This document shows positions 1 through 7,780 of a stretch of DNA of 11,468 nt, piece by piece. The DNA lies in NCBI GenBank assembly GCA_025769875.1, contig JAGFNK010001291.1, positions 1 through 11,468 on the forward strand. The letters are read 5' to 3'. Below the pieces are notes generated by a model. It had not been told where the DNA came from. It saw only the letters and a program-made list of their open reading frames with translations, and searched no databases. Both the position numbers and the translations under genes were made by a program. Position 1 is the stretch's first letter, and each line of letters opens with the position of its first letter. This DNA comes from Russula earlei. Its lineage: Eukaryota; Basidiomycota; Agaricomycetes; Russulales; Russulaceae.

Positions 1-321
1 CCTGTTGTGTTCGCAGCTTGAGGATCACATACCGCCAGCACATCAGAATCCTCGTTATCTAACAGCTGGCTCCAATATCACGAACACTTTCATTTCACCC
101 ACATTTGCGATTGAACAGCTCGACACCAGCCAAATATGCCCTGAACTGAGCCTTCAGGGCGTGCAGGGCCTCGTGTGGATTCTGTCAAGACACGTACTGC
201 TGATCCGTGTGGACTCAGGAGCAGGTGGGCAAAGGTCGGAACAGATGGTACGCGGCGTAGGCGGCGTTGAACAAGAGGACGAGCCCAAATGACTAAGATG
301 TACCAGATGGGGACTGGTACG
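1..321. other. Unassigned region, possibly retroelement internal DNA
   Basis: I recognise no gene here. A 95-codon plus-strand open frame (5-292) has no domain or composition that I can link to a family and is probably chance. The stretch lies on the internal side of the probable minus-strand LTR at 322-764, so by inference it may be the leader and start of a gypsy-type element running off the left edge. No clear primer-binding site starting with TGG directly abuts the LTR, so this remains weak. Confidence 0.25.
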
Positions 322-502
322 TGTAACTGGAGGCAGAGGCGAAGGTTAGAAGCCAGTGCAGCGAGGGGCTTTTAAACAAGGCGGTCGTAGAAGAGTACCT
401 TGGAAGCGAGAGGAGTCTTTAAACTGAGCGGTCGCAGGGGAGTACCAGGAAGATGAGAGTATCACAAATGGACAGTCTGACGACTGCCATGCTTCATTGG
501 GG

Positions 503-510
503 CTTATATA
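503..510 (-). promoter_or_regulatory. TATA-like box of the left LTR
   Basis: The minus strand reads TATATAAG followed by CCCC. Its position within the LTR and its match to the equivalent box in the gypsy LTR near 8610-8618 suggest a polymerase II core promoter. No start site can be seen directly. Confidence 0.45.
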
Positions 511-634
511 CAGTATACAGGGTCGATTACAAAGCACTGGGACTATTCTAGACTCTTTGGTACCATCCAATAGGACTACAGAGGCATAAACTTGCTTGTG
601 TCAACTTTTCAGGCTTACTGAGCGCATTACTGAT

Positions 635-748
635 CATTGTGGAGCGATGACATCATTATGATGTCACTGTGGAGCGCTTAGTGAGCCTATGAGGTCACTG
701 TGGAGTCGCTCAGTCAGCCATGATGTCATTGGAGCCTTGATGACGTCA
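635..748 (-). repeat. Tandem ~31-base repeats ending in TGANGTCA
   Basis: Three head-to-tail units (635-666, 667-697, 698-728) and a shorter fourth (729-748) share TGTGGAG near the start on the plus strand. Each ends in TGATGTCA, TGAGGTCA or TGACGTCA. The last is a perfect palindromic CRE/ATF-type bZIP site at 741-748. The array lies upstream of the TATA-like box in the U3 part of the LTR, where enhancers of fungal retrotransposons usually lie. A role in transcription is inference. Confidence 0.6.
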
Positions 749-2202
749 GATGATTTATGCAACAGTTTCTAAGAGTTTGTGCCACTGTTTCGGGTCCATG
801 GTGGCTGAGTGGCCATGTGGCTGCCACGCGATGATTACCTGATTAGGAAACTGGTGCCTGGTCGTGTTATAGTGCCTTTGCAATAGCAATATCTTGTACC
901 GCAGGGGGGATAGCCCAGAAAATGGAAGGGAGTCGGCAATGCAAAGTGAGAGAGGTTCTTCTTGAGTAAAATAGGACAATCTTCGGCCAGGACTTGGCCT
1001 TGGTTCGTAACAGATTCCGCTTTGCAAGGTGAGGATTGATGTCTTCCATGACTCTTCTTGCCTCTTCCACAGAACGACCTGCACGATATTCATCACCATA
1101 CTCATTCTGCAGAAGCTTTAGTAAGCTAAGCCCAATTCCATCAATAATCTCGGGCCTCGATCTGATAGTAGGCTTCCCTTTCTCTCTTGTCATTGTCACA
1201 GAGGGAATTGAAAGAGGGTTTGGGTTGGTGAGGATTAGTGCAGCCTGGTTTTCTAGTCCATAGATAAATGCAATAAGTTGATACCCAAATACAAGATCGC
1301 GTGGGAATACTACCAGGGTCAAGTACAAATGCAGTCAGGTAGACGTTTGATGCCCGCTCATTTTCTATAAGCTGTGCAAACCAGGAATTTGCTATCGCAC
1401 AAATCTTCTTCCATACTTTGACTTTTCTTTCAGACTATCATCCTTGGTCAGGAGATCTTGAAGATGAGCCACAATCACAAGCCAGTAGGTGTACACGTCC
1501 GCAGGATTGGTGTCCTTGGCTTCCAGACACTGGATTGCACGAGCAAATGGCATCAGAACAGCCCCAAGCTGCTTCAAATCCCTCTGAAAGGCAAAAAACA
1601 TCCTCATCATCGTCAAACAAGGTGTGAAGCATCTAGTTAAGACAATTTGAATATATGTGGCCCGATCTCAGATTGATGAGTCGGCTTACTGCGTTATCAA
1701 TACCAAGGCCTGGGTTACGAACAATCTTTGTGAATGCTGGTATTCCCTGCACAACTGAGTCGAGTGACCAATAGATGGTCCCAAACCTTGTTTCTCCAAC
1801 TGATTGGAGGCCGTGCTGTATATGTAGATCTTTACGAGCAACATCAAACCAGTCAAGTGTATAGGTTGAAAGGCCCATGAATGCCAAAAGGTCTTGCAAT
1901 TGAGAAAGCACCTGGACAAGATAACTTAATCTATTTGTTCAGGGATCCAGGAATCCAGGATGGAAGATACCGGTTGAAATTCAGGCAGATTGCACATGTC
2001 CTTACAGGTGTTGTGCAAGTTGTGACATGCATCTGCCAAATTCAGTACTCGTGGTGCGATTGCCACAAATAGTCAATGGCCCTTGTTGGTATTCCCAGTA
2101 TCATCAGATGACACACAGCAGAAACGGTAGATCCCTATCTCTGTCACCCACTTTGTGATGTGTCACAGCCTCCATTCACATCATTATTGAATAAGAACTC
2201 AC

Positions 2203-3387
2203 CTTGTACAGAAGGTCACAGATGTATTCTCCCGTTTGACTTAGTCTGTCAACATCATCAAGCTCCATACAGAATGACTGGCGATGGGCGGTGGTGACAT
2301 GCACAGAAAAAAACTTCTTCATCCCAAGTTTACCTCCATCAAAAGTGAGTGTCATATCTCTGCATTTCTTGAGATAGTTGATAACAGTCAGTTGGGTAGC
2401 AGCAGCGTAAGATGGAACCAGGCTGTCCTCAAATGTGGTGCAGCTTGGAGGTATGTAATTCCCATTGAGGACATTCACCAAATTCTTGAACTTTTGGTGC
2501 TGGATGATGCGTGGAGGAATCCCACAACACATGATAAACTCAATCAAGGCTTTATTTGCCTTTTCCTTGAGTGCCTTCCTCCCTTCAGTGCGGTACTTGC
2601 TAAATGACAAATTAGAGCTCCCAGCACAAATTGGGGTGAGCTTCGTTTGCCCAGAAGACTCTGGAAACTTGCTCAAGCAGCCAACAAGTGGCTCGGTTCT
2701 TGAACGCTTCAAGGGTGGTGCTTCCATACTGGCACCGCTCAGGTCCTTGTGTGTGCGCTTCTTTTCTATCCCCATCTTCTTGTCCAATTGGTCGAGGAGA
2801 CTGGGTTGTTTCCCTGCAAGTTCTTCTACAGCAGCTCGAACCAAGGCTCCTCCCTCCATCTTGGCCAGATATCCACAGTGCATGGCATGTTTCAGGATTC
2901 GTGTTTTATCGCGTGGCCAGCCCCAGGTTGTTCGACATCCCTTGCTTGCGATACACCGAGCCATTTTCTTCTGCGGATCAGTGATGGCATGGCATGGCCT
3001 TGAAATCCTAAGGAGCAGTGGGAATATCTTTTTCCCTCCTTTACGTCCATCGTCAGACTCGTCATCGGTAATGTAATCAGAGTCCTCCGTATCATGGAGG
3101 GCTTTGGTATCAGGCTTCTTGGGATCTTTGCGAATGGATTTGTGAAAGGTTGCCACAGCAGATCCATTGAGGGTGGTCTGACAACCTCGTTGAGCCGGAT
3201 CTTTCAATTTTGCAAACACATTCTTAGGCAGCGGTGCTGTCCTTGATGGTCCAGGTGCATCGTCAACTTGGATGTCCAGGGTCTGACAACCTCGTTGAGC
3301 CAGATCTTTCGATTTTGCAAACACATTCTTAGGCTGCAGTGCTGTCCTTGACGGTCCAGGTGCGTCGTCAACTTGGATGTCCAGGAG
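2203..3387 (-). CDS. Exon 2 of hAT-like transposase: BED-like finger and DUF659 start
   Basis: This exon of 395 codons is open throughout. In order it holds two tandem 35-residue repeats, an acidic stretch (DTEDSDYITDDESDD), and a BED-like zinc-binding pattern C-x5-C-x15-H-x3-C within KMARCIASKGC...HAMHC. A basic patch (PPLKRSRTE) follows that could be a nuclear localisation signal. The start of the DUF659/RNase H-like core then follows (FIMCCGIPPRIIQHQKFKN, then the LTFDGGKLGMKKFF segment, whose Asp may be the first catalytic acid). The exon ends in CTGTACAAG before GTGAGT. BED fingers bind the transposon ends in hAT enzymes. The spacing between the first two cysteines is wider than in the classic BED finger, so the finger assignment is tentative. 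Confidence 0.65.
3175..3384 (-). repeat. 105-base tandem duplication in the transposase exon
   Basis: Two adjacent copies (3280-3384 and 3175-3279) encode near-identical 35-residue units that begin LDIQVDDAPGPSRTA and end AQRGCQT. They differ at a handful of positions, for example LQP versus PLP and SKDL versus LKDP. The period is a multiple of three, so the frame is kept. The first copy starts one codon after the predicted splice acceptor. Confidence 0.9.
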
Positions 3388-3440
3388 CTGTGGAGTTGGT
3401 GGTCTCATATCGAAGTCCAATCACCAGAGGGAAAGCTCAC

Positions 3441-3818
3441 CTTCCCACCATACTTCAAGATACACTTTTCTGCAGAATCGATTGAACTCTTGAGCCATGA
3501 CTGCAATATGGTAGATCCTGGAAGCTTCGTCACCCAGTACTCAAGTACTGTTGCCAATTCTTCAATCCCTTTTCCTTGTTGGGTGATATAGAAGATCCCA
3601 GCATCATTCCTTGGCAGAAATTGCTGCAATGCGACCTCAATCTCCCGATTTACAGCGCCCTCTTCCCCTACATCTTGGACCCATTCCTCGTCGATTGAAA
3701 ACATCAAAAGTCGGTTGATTTTTGCATCCTGGTTGGTTATATCAACTAATGGGAGAGCTTCTGGGAGAGCTTTCAGGTACAGCTTGAGCTGCTCAAACTT
3801 GCATGCCAGTGAGCTCAT
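3441..3818 (-). CDS. Putative first exon of the hAT-like gene, unknown domain
   Basis: An open frame of 126 codons starts at ATG 3818 (MSSLACKFEQLKLYLKALP...) and runs to CTTAAGTATGGTGGGAAG, followed by a GTGAGC donor. Splicing the 53-base intron 3388-3440 joins it in phase 0 to the next exon. I do not recognise a domain; the sequence is acidic and helical-looking with several leucines. It could be the true N-terminus of the transposase, or an unrelated ORF that happens to abut it. Reading on past the donor stops after 12 more codons, which fits an intron. Confidence 0.45.
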
Positions 3819-4393
3819 TGGGATGATTGGGGGCGATAATTGGGGCAAACCGAGGCACAGACACAATGAAAATTTGATATTAGTCTATCAAAAGTAAACA
3901 TTACTGTATGGCTACAGCTTGTCCTCGAGATCTTTTATTTCAAGCTGGGCAACCATGGCCCTGTTGAGACAGTTGAGTCGAAGTTCACAGCCCATAGACA
4001 CACTGGCATTCTCGGGCAAATTTGCCCTAATTCGCACTGCGTTTTGACCATCTTACGAAGTTCGGCAAATTAGCTGCAAAATAGCCGGGCTAATTTGCAG
4101 GTGCAATTTTCAAACGTCTATTTCCCGCCACACTAGGGGAGCAAGCAGGAGGCATAGAACACCAAAAGAGCAGCAGGGTGTTCGGTTTGTGCAAGATACA
4201 GACGCGCTGTGTGCGACGGCTCGGGCACGGCTCGGGCACGGGCAAGGTTCACTCTGTTCTAGCCTTTAACCAAAGAGAGCGATAAAGGCGATAAGATCTC
4301 GCCTGGTCGATCACGCTCTCACGCATTTTGTTCCGGCCCCAACGGCCTTTTCCCACACTGTTCGTCATTGGCACTGGCACTGGCACCTGCCCA
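3819..4393. other. CpG-rich non-coding DNA with palindromes
   Basis: I see no gene here. The stretch contains a perfect palindrome GGGCAAATTTGCCC (4014-4027) and an inverted repeat GCAAATTAGC / GCTAATTTGC (4065-4074 and 4089-4098). It also has an 11-base direct repeat CGGCTCGGGCA (4217-4238) and three GGCAC(T/C) hexamers (4370-4387). The part 4012-4364 has 26 CpG sites, in sharp contrast to the copia element that begins next to it. It lies upstream of the transposase gene and may hold its promoter or one transposon end. Confidence 0.5.
4065..4098. repeat. 10-base inverted repeat, possible hAT subterminal site
   Basis: GCAAATTAGC (4065-4074) and its exact reverse complement GCTAATTTGC (4089-4098) flank 14 bases. 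The related palindrome GGGCAAATTTGCCC lies 37 bases to the left. hAT transposases bind short repeats near the element ends, and this site is on the 5' side of the hAT-like gene. No matching terminal repeat was found at the other side, so the assignment is only a suggestion. Confidence 0.35.
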
Positions 4394-4597
4394 TGTCATG
4401 GCATAATTGTGTATTGGAGCTCAGAAGTGAAGAGTGGATGAGGTGAGAGACAATCACTTAAATTGGATTGAGTGTACATGTGTATGAACACTATCTTATA
4501 TACAATAGAATGGAATGTATGAGGAAAGATCAAATGTTGTAGTGTGATGTCAGATGAGACAAATATGATGTCAGCCAAGATGTTGTAGTGTCTAATG
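4394..4597 (-). repeat. Probable 3' LTR of the Ty1/copia element
   Basis: The segment lies just past the polypurine tract of the copia pol remnant, on the same strand. It contains a TATA-like box (minus strand TATATAAGA, about 4495-4503), and its CpG-free composition matches the element rather than the flank. On the minus strand it ends ATGACA (4394-4399). Its first bases after the purine tract are less clear and do not give a canonical TG. Two copies of ATGTTGTAGTGT (4534-4545 and 4580-4591, plus strand) and of GATGTCAG lie in the U3 side. A length near 200 bases is usual for copia LTRs. The exact boundaries are uncertain. Confidence 0.5.
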
Positions 4598-4664
4598 CTC
4601 CCCCTCAATGTCGGAGGGTGAGACAGTGTGATCCCTAATTCCTAATTCCCTATACTCCCCCTCA
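4598..4664 (-). promoter_or_regulatory. Copia polypurine tract, present twice
   Basis: The minus strand has TGAGGGGGAG at 4598-4607 and again at 4655-4664. Purine tracts of this kind prime plus-strand DNA synthesis in LTR retrotransposons. The proximal copy next to the LTR is the likely functional one. The distal copy follows the end of the RNase H frame. Confidence 0.6.
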
Positions 4665-5460
4665 GCATCAAAACTTATTGCCATGGAGGCCAAGAAGGAG
4701 GTGGAAATGGATGAAGTCCAGTCAACAGAGGGGTTTGGTGAAGATGTCCACAACATTGTCCTTGGTGTGAACCCTTGTGATTGAGATTTTGCCTGTGAGT
4801 ACCTGTTCTCTGACATAGTGATACTTGACCTGAATGTGCTTAACATGGGAGTGCCATACATGGTCTTCAGCAAGCTTTGATGCTGCATCATTGTTGCAAT
4901 AAATAGTTGTGGAGGTGGATTGTGTGAATTGAATTTGCAATAGGAGCTGTCACAGAAAAATGGCTTCATGGGCTGCATTGTGGAGTGCAATATACTCTGC
5001 ATAGCAGGAACTATCAGCAACAGTACACTGTTTCCATGAAGACCATGAGATTGTACCAGATCCTAGGCTGAAGCAATAACCAGTGATTGACTGACTAGTG
5101 TCAATGCAGTTGGTGAAGTCAGAATCTGAGTGCTCAATCAAGGTTAGAGGATTCAAGCCACCTAGAGTTAGTGACAGTGTCCATGTGCCCTTAAGGTAAT
5201 GGAGAACACAAATGGTGGTGGACCAGTGGTCTTGGTTGTAGCAGTCCATGTATGAGGCTAGTTTTGGCAACAGCAAAGGTAATGTCAGGATGTGTGGCAT
5301 TGGTGATATAGATAAGGTTGCCAATAAGGGCAGGGTAAGGGATGGTGTTCCACCAGGCAACCATGTCTGGTGTGATGGGGATGGGTTTATCATCTCATCT
5401 GAGGTGCAAGCCAGGGATCATAGGGAGGTTTGCAGGATGAGCGTTGGACTGGCCAAGCTG
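4665..5460 (-). pseudogene. Ty1/copia RNase H and connection region, broken
   Basis: Recognisable copia RNase H motifs appear in order on the minus strand: ASYMDCYNQDHW (near 5255), VLHYLKGT, a SDSDFTNC motif, SITGYCFSLGSG, ISWSSWKQCTVADSSCYAE, IYCNNDAASKLAEDHVWHS, HIQVKYHYVRE and TKDNVVDIFTKPL. The frame shifts near 5255-5265 and again near 4950, and ends at a TGA (4722-4724) that falls before further family-like coding (DFIHFH...LGLHGNKF). The acidic catalytic residue expected in YCDN is Asn (codon 4893-4895). The piece follows directly from the reverse transcriptase remnant. Confidence 0.85.
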
Positions 5461-6245
5461 GTGTATGACACAATCAATAAAGGCAGATTGGCACAGTGAG
5501 ATCATTTTGTTACCGAGGTCATGCATAATGGATATGCCAAGGGCAAATTTCATGGGGCCAAGGTCCAATATTTCCTAACATGATTGTAGTAATGCTTTGA
5601 ATGTATCATGCTCTCCACCAGAGGAAGTAATGGAGATGATATCATCAACATGGACAACAAAGATAATAGTTCCTTACTGGTTTTTGTGAGAGTAAACACA
5701 CCACTCACAAGGGAGGTGTCTGAATCCCCATTCCTCCACCACTTTGTTGAATGTCTGGTTCCAAATTCTGCTAGCCTGTTTCATGCCATAGATGCCCTTC
5801 ATTAATTTCATAACCCAGTCCTCTTTTCCCAGGGTTTTGAAACTGGGGGGTTGTTCCATGAACATGACCTCATTTGGTGGCAAAACACCATGAAAGGATG
5901 CACTTTTGATGTTGAATGATGTGGAGGAGGATGCAGAGGGATTCAGGTCAGGCTGTAGGTGCAGTGGTCTTTGTCTAGTTGAGGCTGTATTGCTGTGCAT
6001 AACCTTTGGCCATGTAGCAGACTTTGTAATGTGTGACATTGCCAAGGTTGTCATGCTTGCATTTGCAGACTAGTTTGTCATGGAGTGGGCAGAGATGTGA
6101 AGGGACCTCAGAGTGTGGGACCAAGATGAAAACTGGAGTCCTTCCAAGCTCTTTATTTCATTGCATGCACCAGCAATCCAGTATTCATGCTCAGGGGATG
6201 AGAGCACATCAGCCCAAGAGGGTTCATCATCCAAGACAATGTCTA
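5461..6245 (-). pseudogene. Ty1/copia reverse transcriptase (RVT_2), broken
   Basis: Minus-strand motifs of the copia polymerase domain are DDEPSWADVLSS, EYWIAGACNEIKSLE (start of RVT_2), MAKGYAQQY, SFHGVLPPNEVMFMEQPP, KLMKGIYGMKQASRIWNQ, CEWCVY and VHVDDIIS (the YVDD-type active site, 5641-5655, with both Asp codons intact). After it come LGPMKFALGIS and related sequence. Several stops and frameshifts break the frame, including TGA at 5948-5950 and TAG at 5575-5577. The first catalytic Asp of the usual FDIKSAFLHG is Asn (codon 5911-5913). The reaction would be copying retrotransposon RNA to DNA in virus-like particles, but this copy cannot be active. Confidence 0.88.
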
Positions 6246-6940
6246 TGAGACCATCATTGAGGGAGGTGAAGGCATGTAGTAATGTTGGGAAGGAGTCATC
6301 AATGGTTAACAGGAGTAGGGTGTGTGTATCATGGAAATGAGAGTATTTGACAAAAAGGAATATAGTAAGGTATCAGTAGGAATAGGAGGAATCGTACCAG
6401 GTGCTGTGTGGAGTGCAAAATTATCATATGTAAGGTGAGAAGTGTCAGAGCCAAGGGGCAAAGTGATGGAATCTTGGGGGGGTTGAGGAGAATTTGGTGA
6501 TCCCAGGGAACAAGTGAGAGTAGTGTCCACTGGTGGTTTTTGTCAACAAAGTCACTTGAGTCCATTGTTGGTGAGGGCATGTGATGTGGGTGTTGGAATG
6601 TGGGTGGACCAACAGAGGGGAGGCCTGGGATTAAGGTGGTGGCATGTAGTAGGGTTAACAGTCATAGTGTGGGGGGGATACAATGATGATGCAGATGTGT
6701 AGGTTTGTTTGATGGGGATATGGGGGATATGGGATTATGTGGGGCAGGTGAGGCAAGGTCAGTCTCATGTCCAGTATCATGCAGTGAAGTAATAAGGGGT
6801 GTGGTATTAGGTATGGGAGTTGACATGTGATTTGACATAAAGAGGTTGTCTGGTATAGTATCAGTTGTTGAGATAAAGTGTAGCTGAAGCATTGACACGT
6901 TGGCCCAAACTGTCCAGGTGGCCCACAGGCCCAGACCACA
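6246..6940 (-). pseudogene. Copia integrase-RT linker, proline/serine/threonine-rich remnant
   Basis: The minus strand reads low-complexity P/S/T/H-rich sequence in short frames (for example TPIPNTTPLITSLHDTGHE and ASPAPHNPISPISPSN). It lies directly upstream of the reverse transcriptase remnant and is equally poor in CpG. Copia polyproteins carry a variable linker of this type between integrase and reverse transcriptase. No integrase core, protease or Gag is seen further upstream, so the element is 5'-truncated near 6940. Confidence 0.5.
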
Positions 6941-7300
6941 TAAGCATTTCAGCTCAGTTGCTGAAACGCATATGATAGCAAAATTGATAGTGTGATCTAA
7001 GACAATTGGTAGCTAGCACATAGCGATTGTGAAAACAATTTGATAGTTACTACAGACAAAATAATTAGGGATGCTCTCAGATACTTAAGAGTGTCGTACA
7101 TACAGTAGATACTTCAGTTTTGTCTCACAGAAACTGAAGTGAGTACTTACTATCTCACAATCTTATCAGTAGCTGATTATGCATTGTAGTATCATTTTAT
7201 TAGGTAAATATGATGCAAGCAGTTTCGTCTCACAGAAACTGAATATCATTTTATTAGATCTACTATGATCTAATCTAACTTATCACTGCACAATTCAACA
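6941..7300. repeat. Cluster of small hairpins and direct repeats
   Basis: Three hairpins are visible. One is TTTCAGC / GCTGAAA around a 6-base loop (6947-6966). Another is ACTTCAGTTT / AAACTGAAGT around the loop TGTCTCACAG (7111-7140). The third is CAGTTT / AAACTG around CGTCTCACAG (7220-7241). The second and third share a 24-base core with one mismatch, 105 bases apart. TATCATTTTATTAG is also repeated (7190-7203 and 7244-7257). No coding sequence is recognised. It may be a small non-autonomous element or the scar of one. Confidence 0.6.
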
Positions 7301-7780
7301 GGTTATGGGCCCTGGCCACTAGTAAATTCCCAAGACAGAAATCCACATACAAGCTCACACAGTCTATTGACACATGCTCTCCCCTTCATGAGCCACTGTT
7401 CATCAGAACAACACCCCACACTTTCGGTACTTGGATCGAAGTTTTGACCCACATGTCAGGGGTACTGATTGGACTTCTAACATCTGGCACATGTATTTGC
7501 TCCACTTGTCCAGATTGGCTTTATCACCCCATTTACCTAATCGAATCACATGGCACCCTCAATGTTTACGTTCCCTCCTTGATCTCAATCCTTTGCTTGG
7601 TCATCTTACTTAGTGGCCATTACCCCATCACACATCGCATTACAGTTACAGATGATAGCCCCTCCAGCAATACTTCTTAAGACACTGAGGGAGAACTCTT
7701 TTAGACACATGCGCTCTTGAAATATACATTCAGATGGTCACATCAGCAGTAACAAAAATGACTCCAAATTGTATACTTGC
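7301..7780. other. No recognised feature
   Basis: Two overlapping short plus-strand open frames lie between 7431 and 7680, but neither shows a motif I recognise. The region sits upstream of the plus-strand copia Gag relic and may be its decayed leader or N-terminal part; nothing in the sequence confirms this. Confidence 0.3.

Larger units (their letters stand above)
322..764 (-). repeat. Probable gypsy-type LTR
   Basis: Read on the minus strand the segment begins TGTTGCAT and ends GTTACA, the TG...CA form of an LTR, and is 443 bases long. A TATA-like box (TATATAAGCCCC, at about 499-510) sits about 255 bases in. It closely resembles the TATATAAAGCCCCC box of the certain gypsy LTR at 8378-8968, which is on the same strand. 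Upstream of it, in the position of U3, is a tandem array of short repeats (635-748). The five bases outside each end (gtacg and gtttc) do not match, which argues against a simple solo LTR. I infer a 5' LTR of an element continuing left, or a rearranged remnant. The left boundary is the less certain one. Confidence 0.5.
867..3818 (-). pseudogene. hAT-like (DUF659) transposase, broken, six exons
   Basis: I can rebuild exons 3818-3441, 3387-2203, 2150-1971, 1911-1690, 1632-1314 and 1252-867. The introns are 53, 52, 59, 57 and 61 bases, each starting GTGAGC, GTGAGT, GTATCT, GTAAGC or GTAGTA and ending in AG, with consistent phases. The joined product would be about 890 codons, typical of the family. 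Motifs I recognise are SDDTGNT and LADACHNLHNTCKD (exon 3), STYTLDWFDVA (exon 4), MPFARAIQCLEA and ADVYTYWL (exon 5), and EYGDEYRAGR and EDINPHLA (exon 6). Lesions are an in-frame TGA at 2073-2075, an apparent extra base in the A run at 1593-1598, and a missing base near 1405-1412. The usual C-terminal dimerisation region is not recognisable. The start is the first true ATG (3818) in the open frame. Transposase identity is firm; exact splice sites are inferred. Confidence 0.72.

Noticed and set aside
5..292. 95-codon plus-strand ORF at the left edge
   Set aside because: No motif, no recognisable family and no supporting context; likely a chance frame in retroelement-related DNA.
796..830. tRNA-like A-box (TGGCTGAGTGG)
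   Set aside because: No B-box (GGTTCRANNCC) or cloverleaf pairing follows at a suitable distance, so a tRNA or SINE head is not supported.
755..1105. Minus-strand 116-codon ORF overlapping the end of the hAT gene
   Set aside because: It overlaps the frame that carries the EYGDEYRAGR and EDINPHLA family motifs and has no motif of its own before that point; treated as a shadow or frameshifted tail.
1584..1689. Alternative 106-base fourth intron that avoids one frameshift
   Set aside because: It is possible and keeps the frame, but it is twice the size of the other introns and removes about 17 residues (MLHTLFDDDEDV...) that fit the family spacing; the 57-base intron plus a one-base shift fits better.
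2465..3076. 203-codon plus-strand ORF
   Set aside because: It lies antisense to the well-supported transposase exon and shows no domain; its length follows from the codon pattern of the real gene.
7111..7241. CRISPR-like array
   Set aside because: Only two repeat copies, no regular spacers, and a eukaryotic transposon context.
7431..7680. Hydrophobic 78-codon plus-strand ORF that could look like a membrane peptide
   Set aside because: An overlapping frame is equally open, there are no introns or homologous motifs, and the surroundings are decayed transposon DNA.
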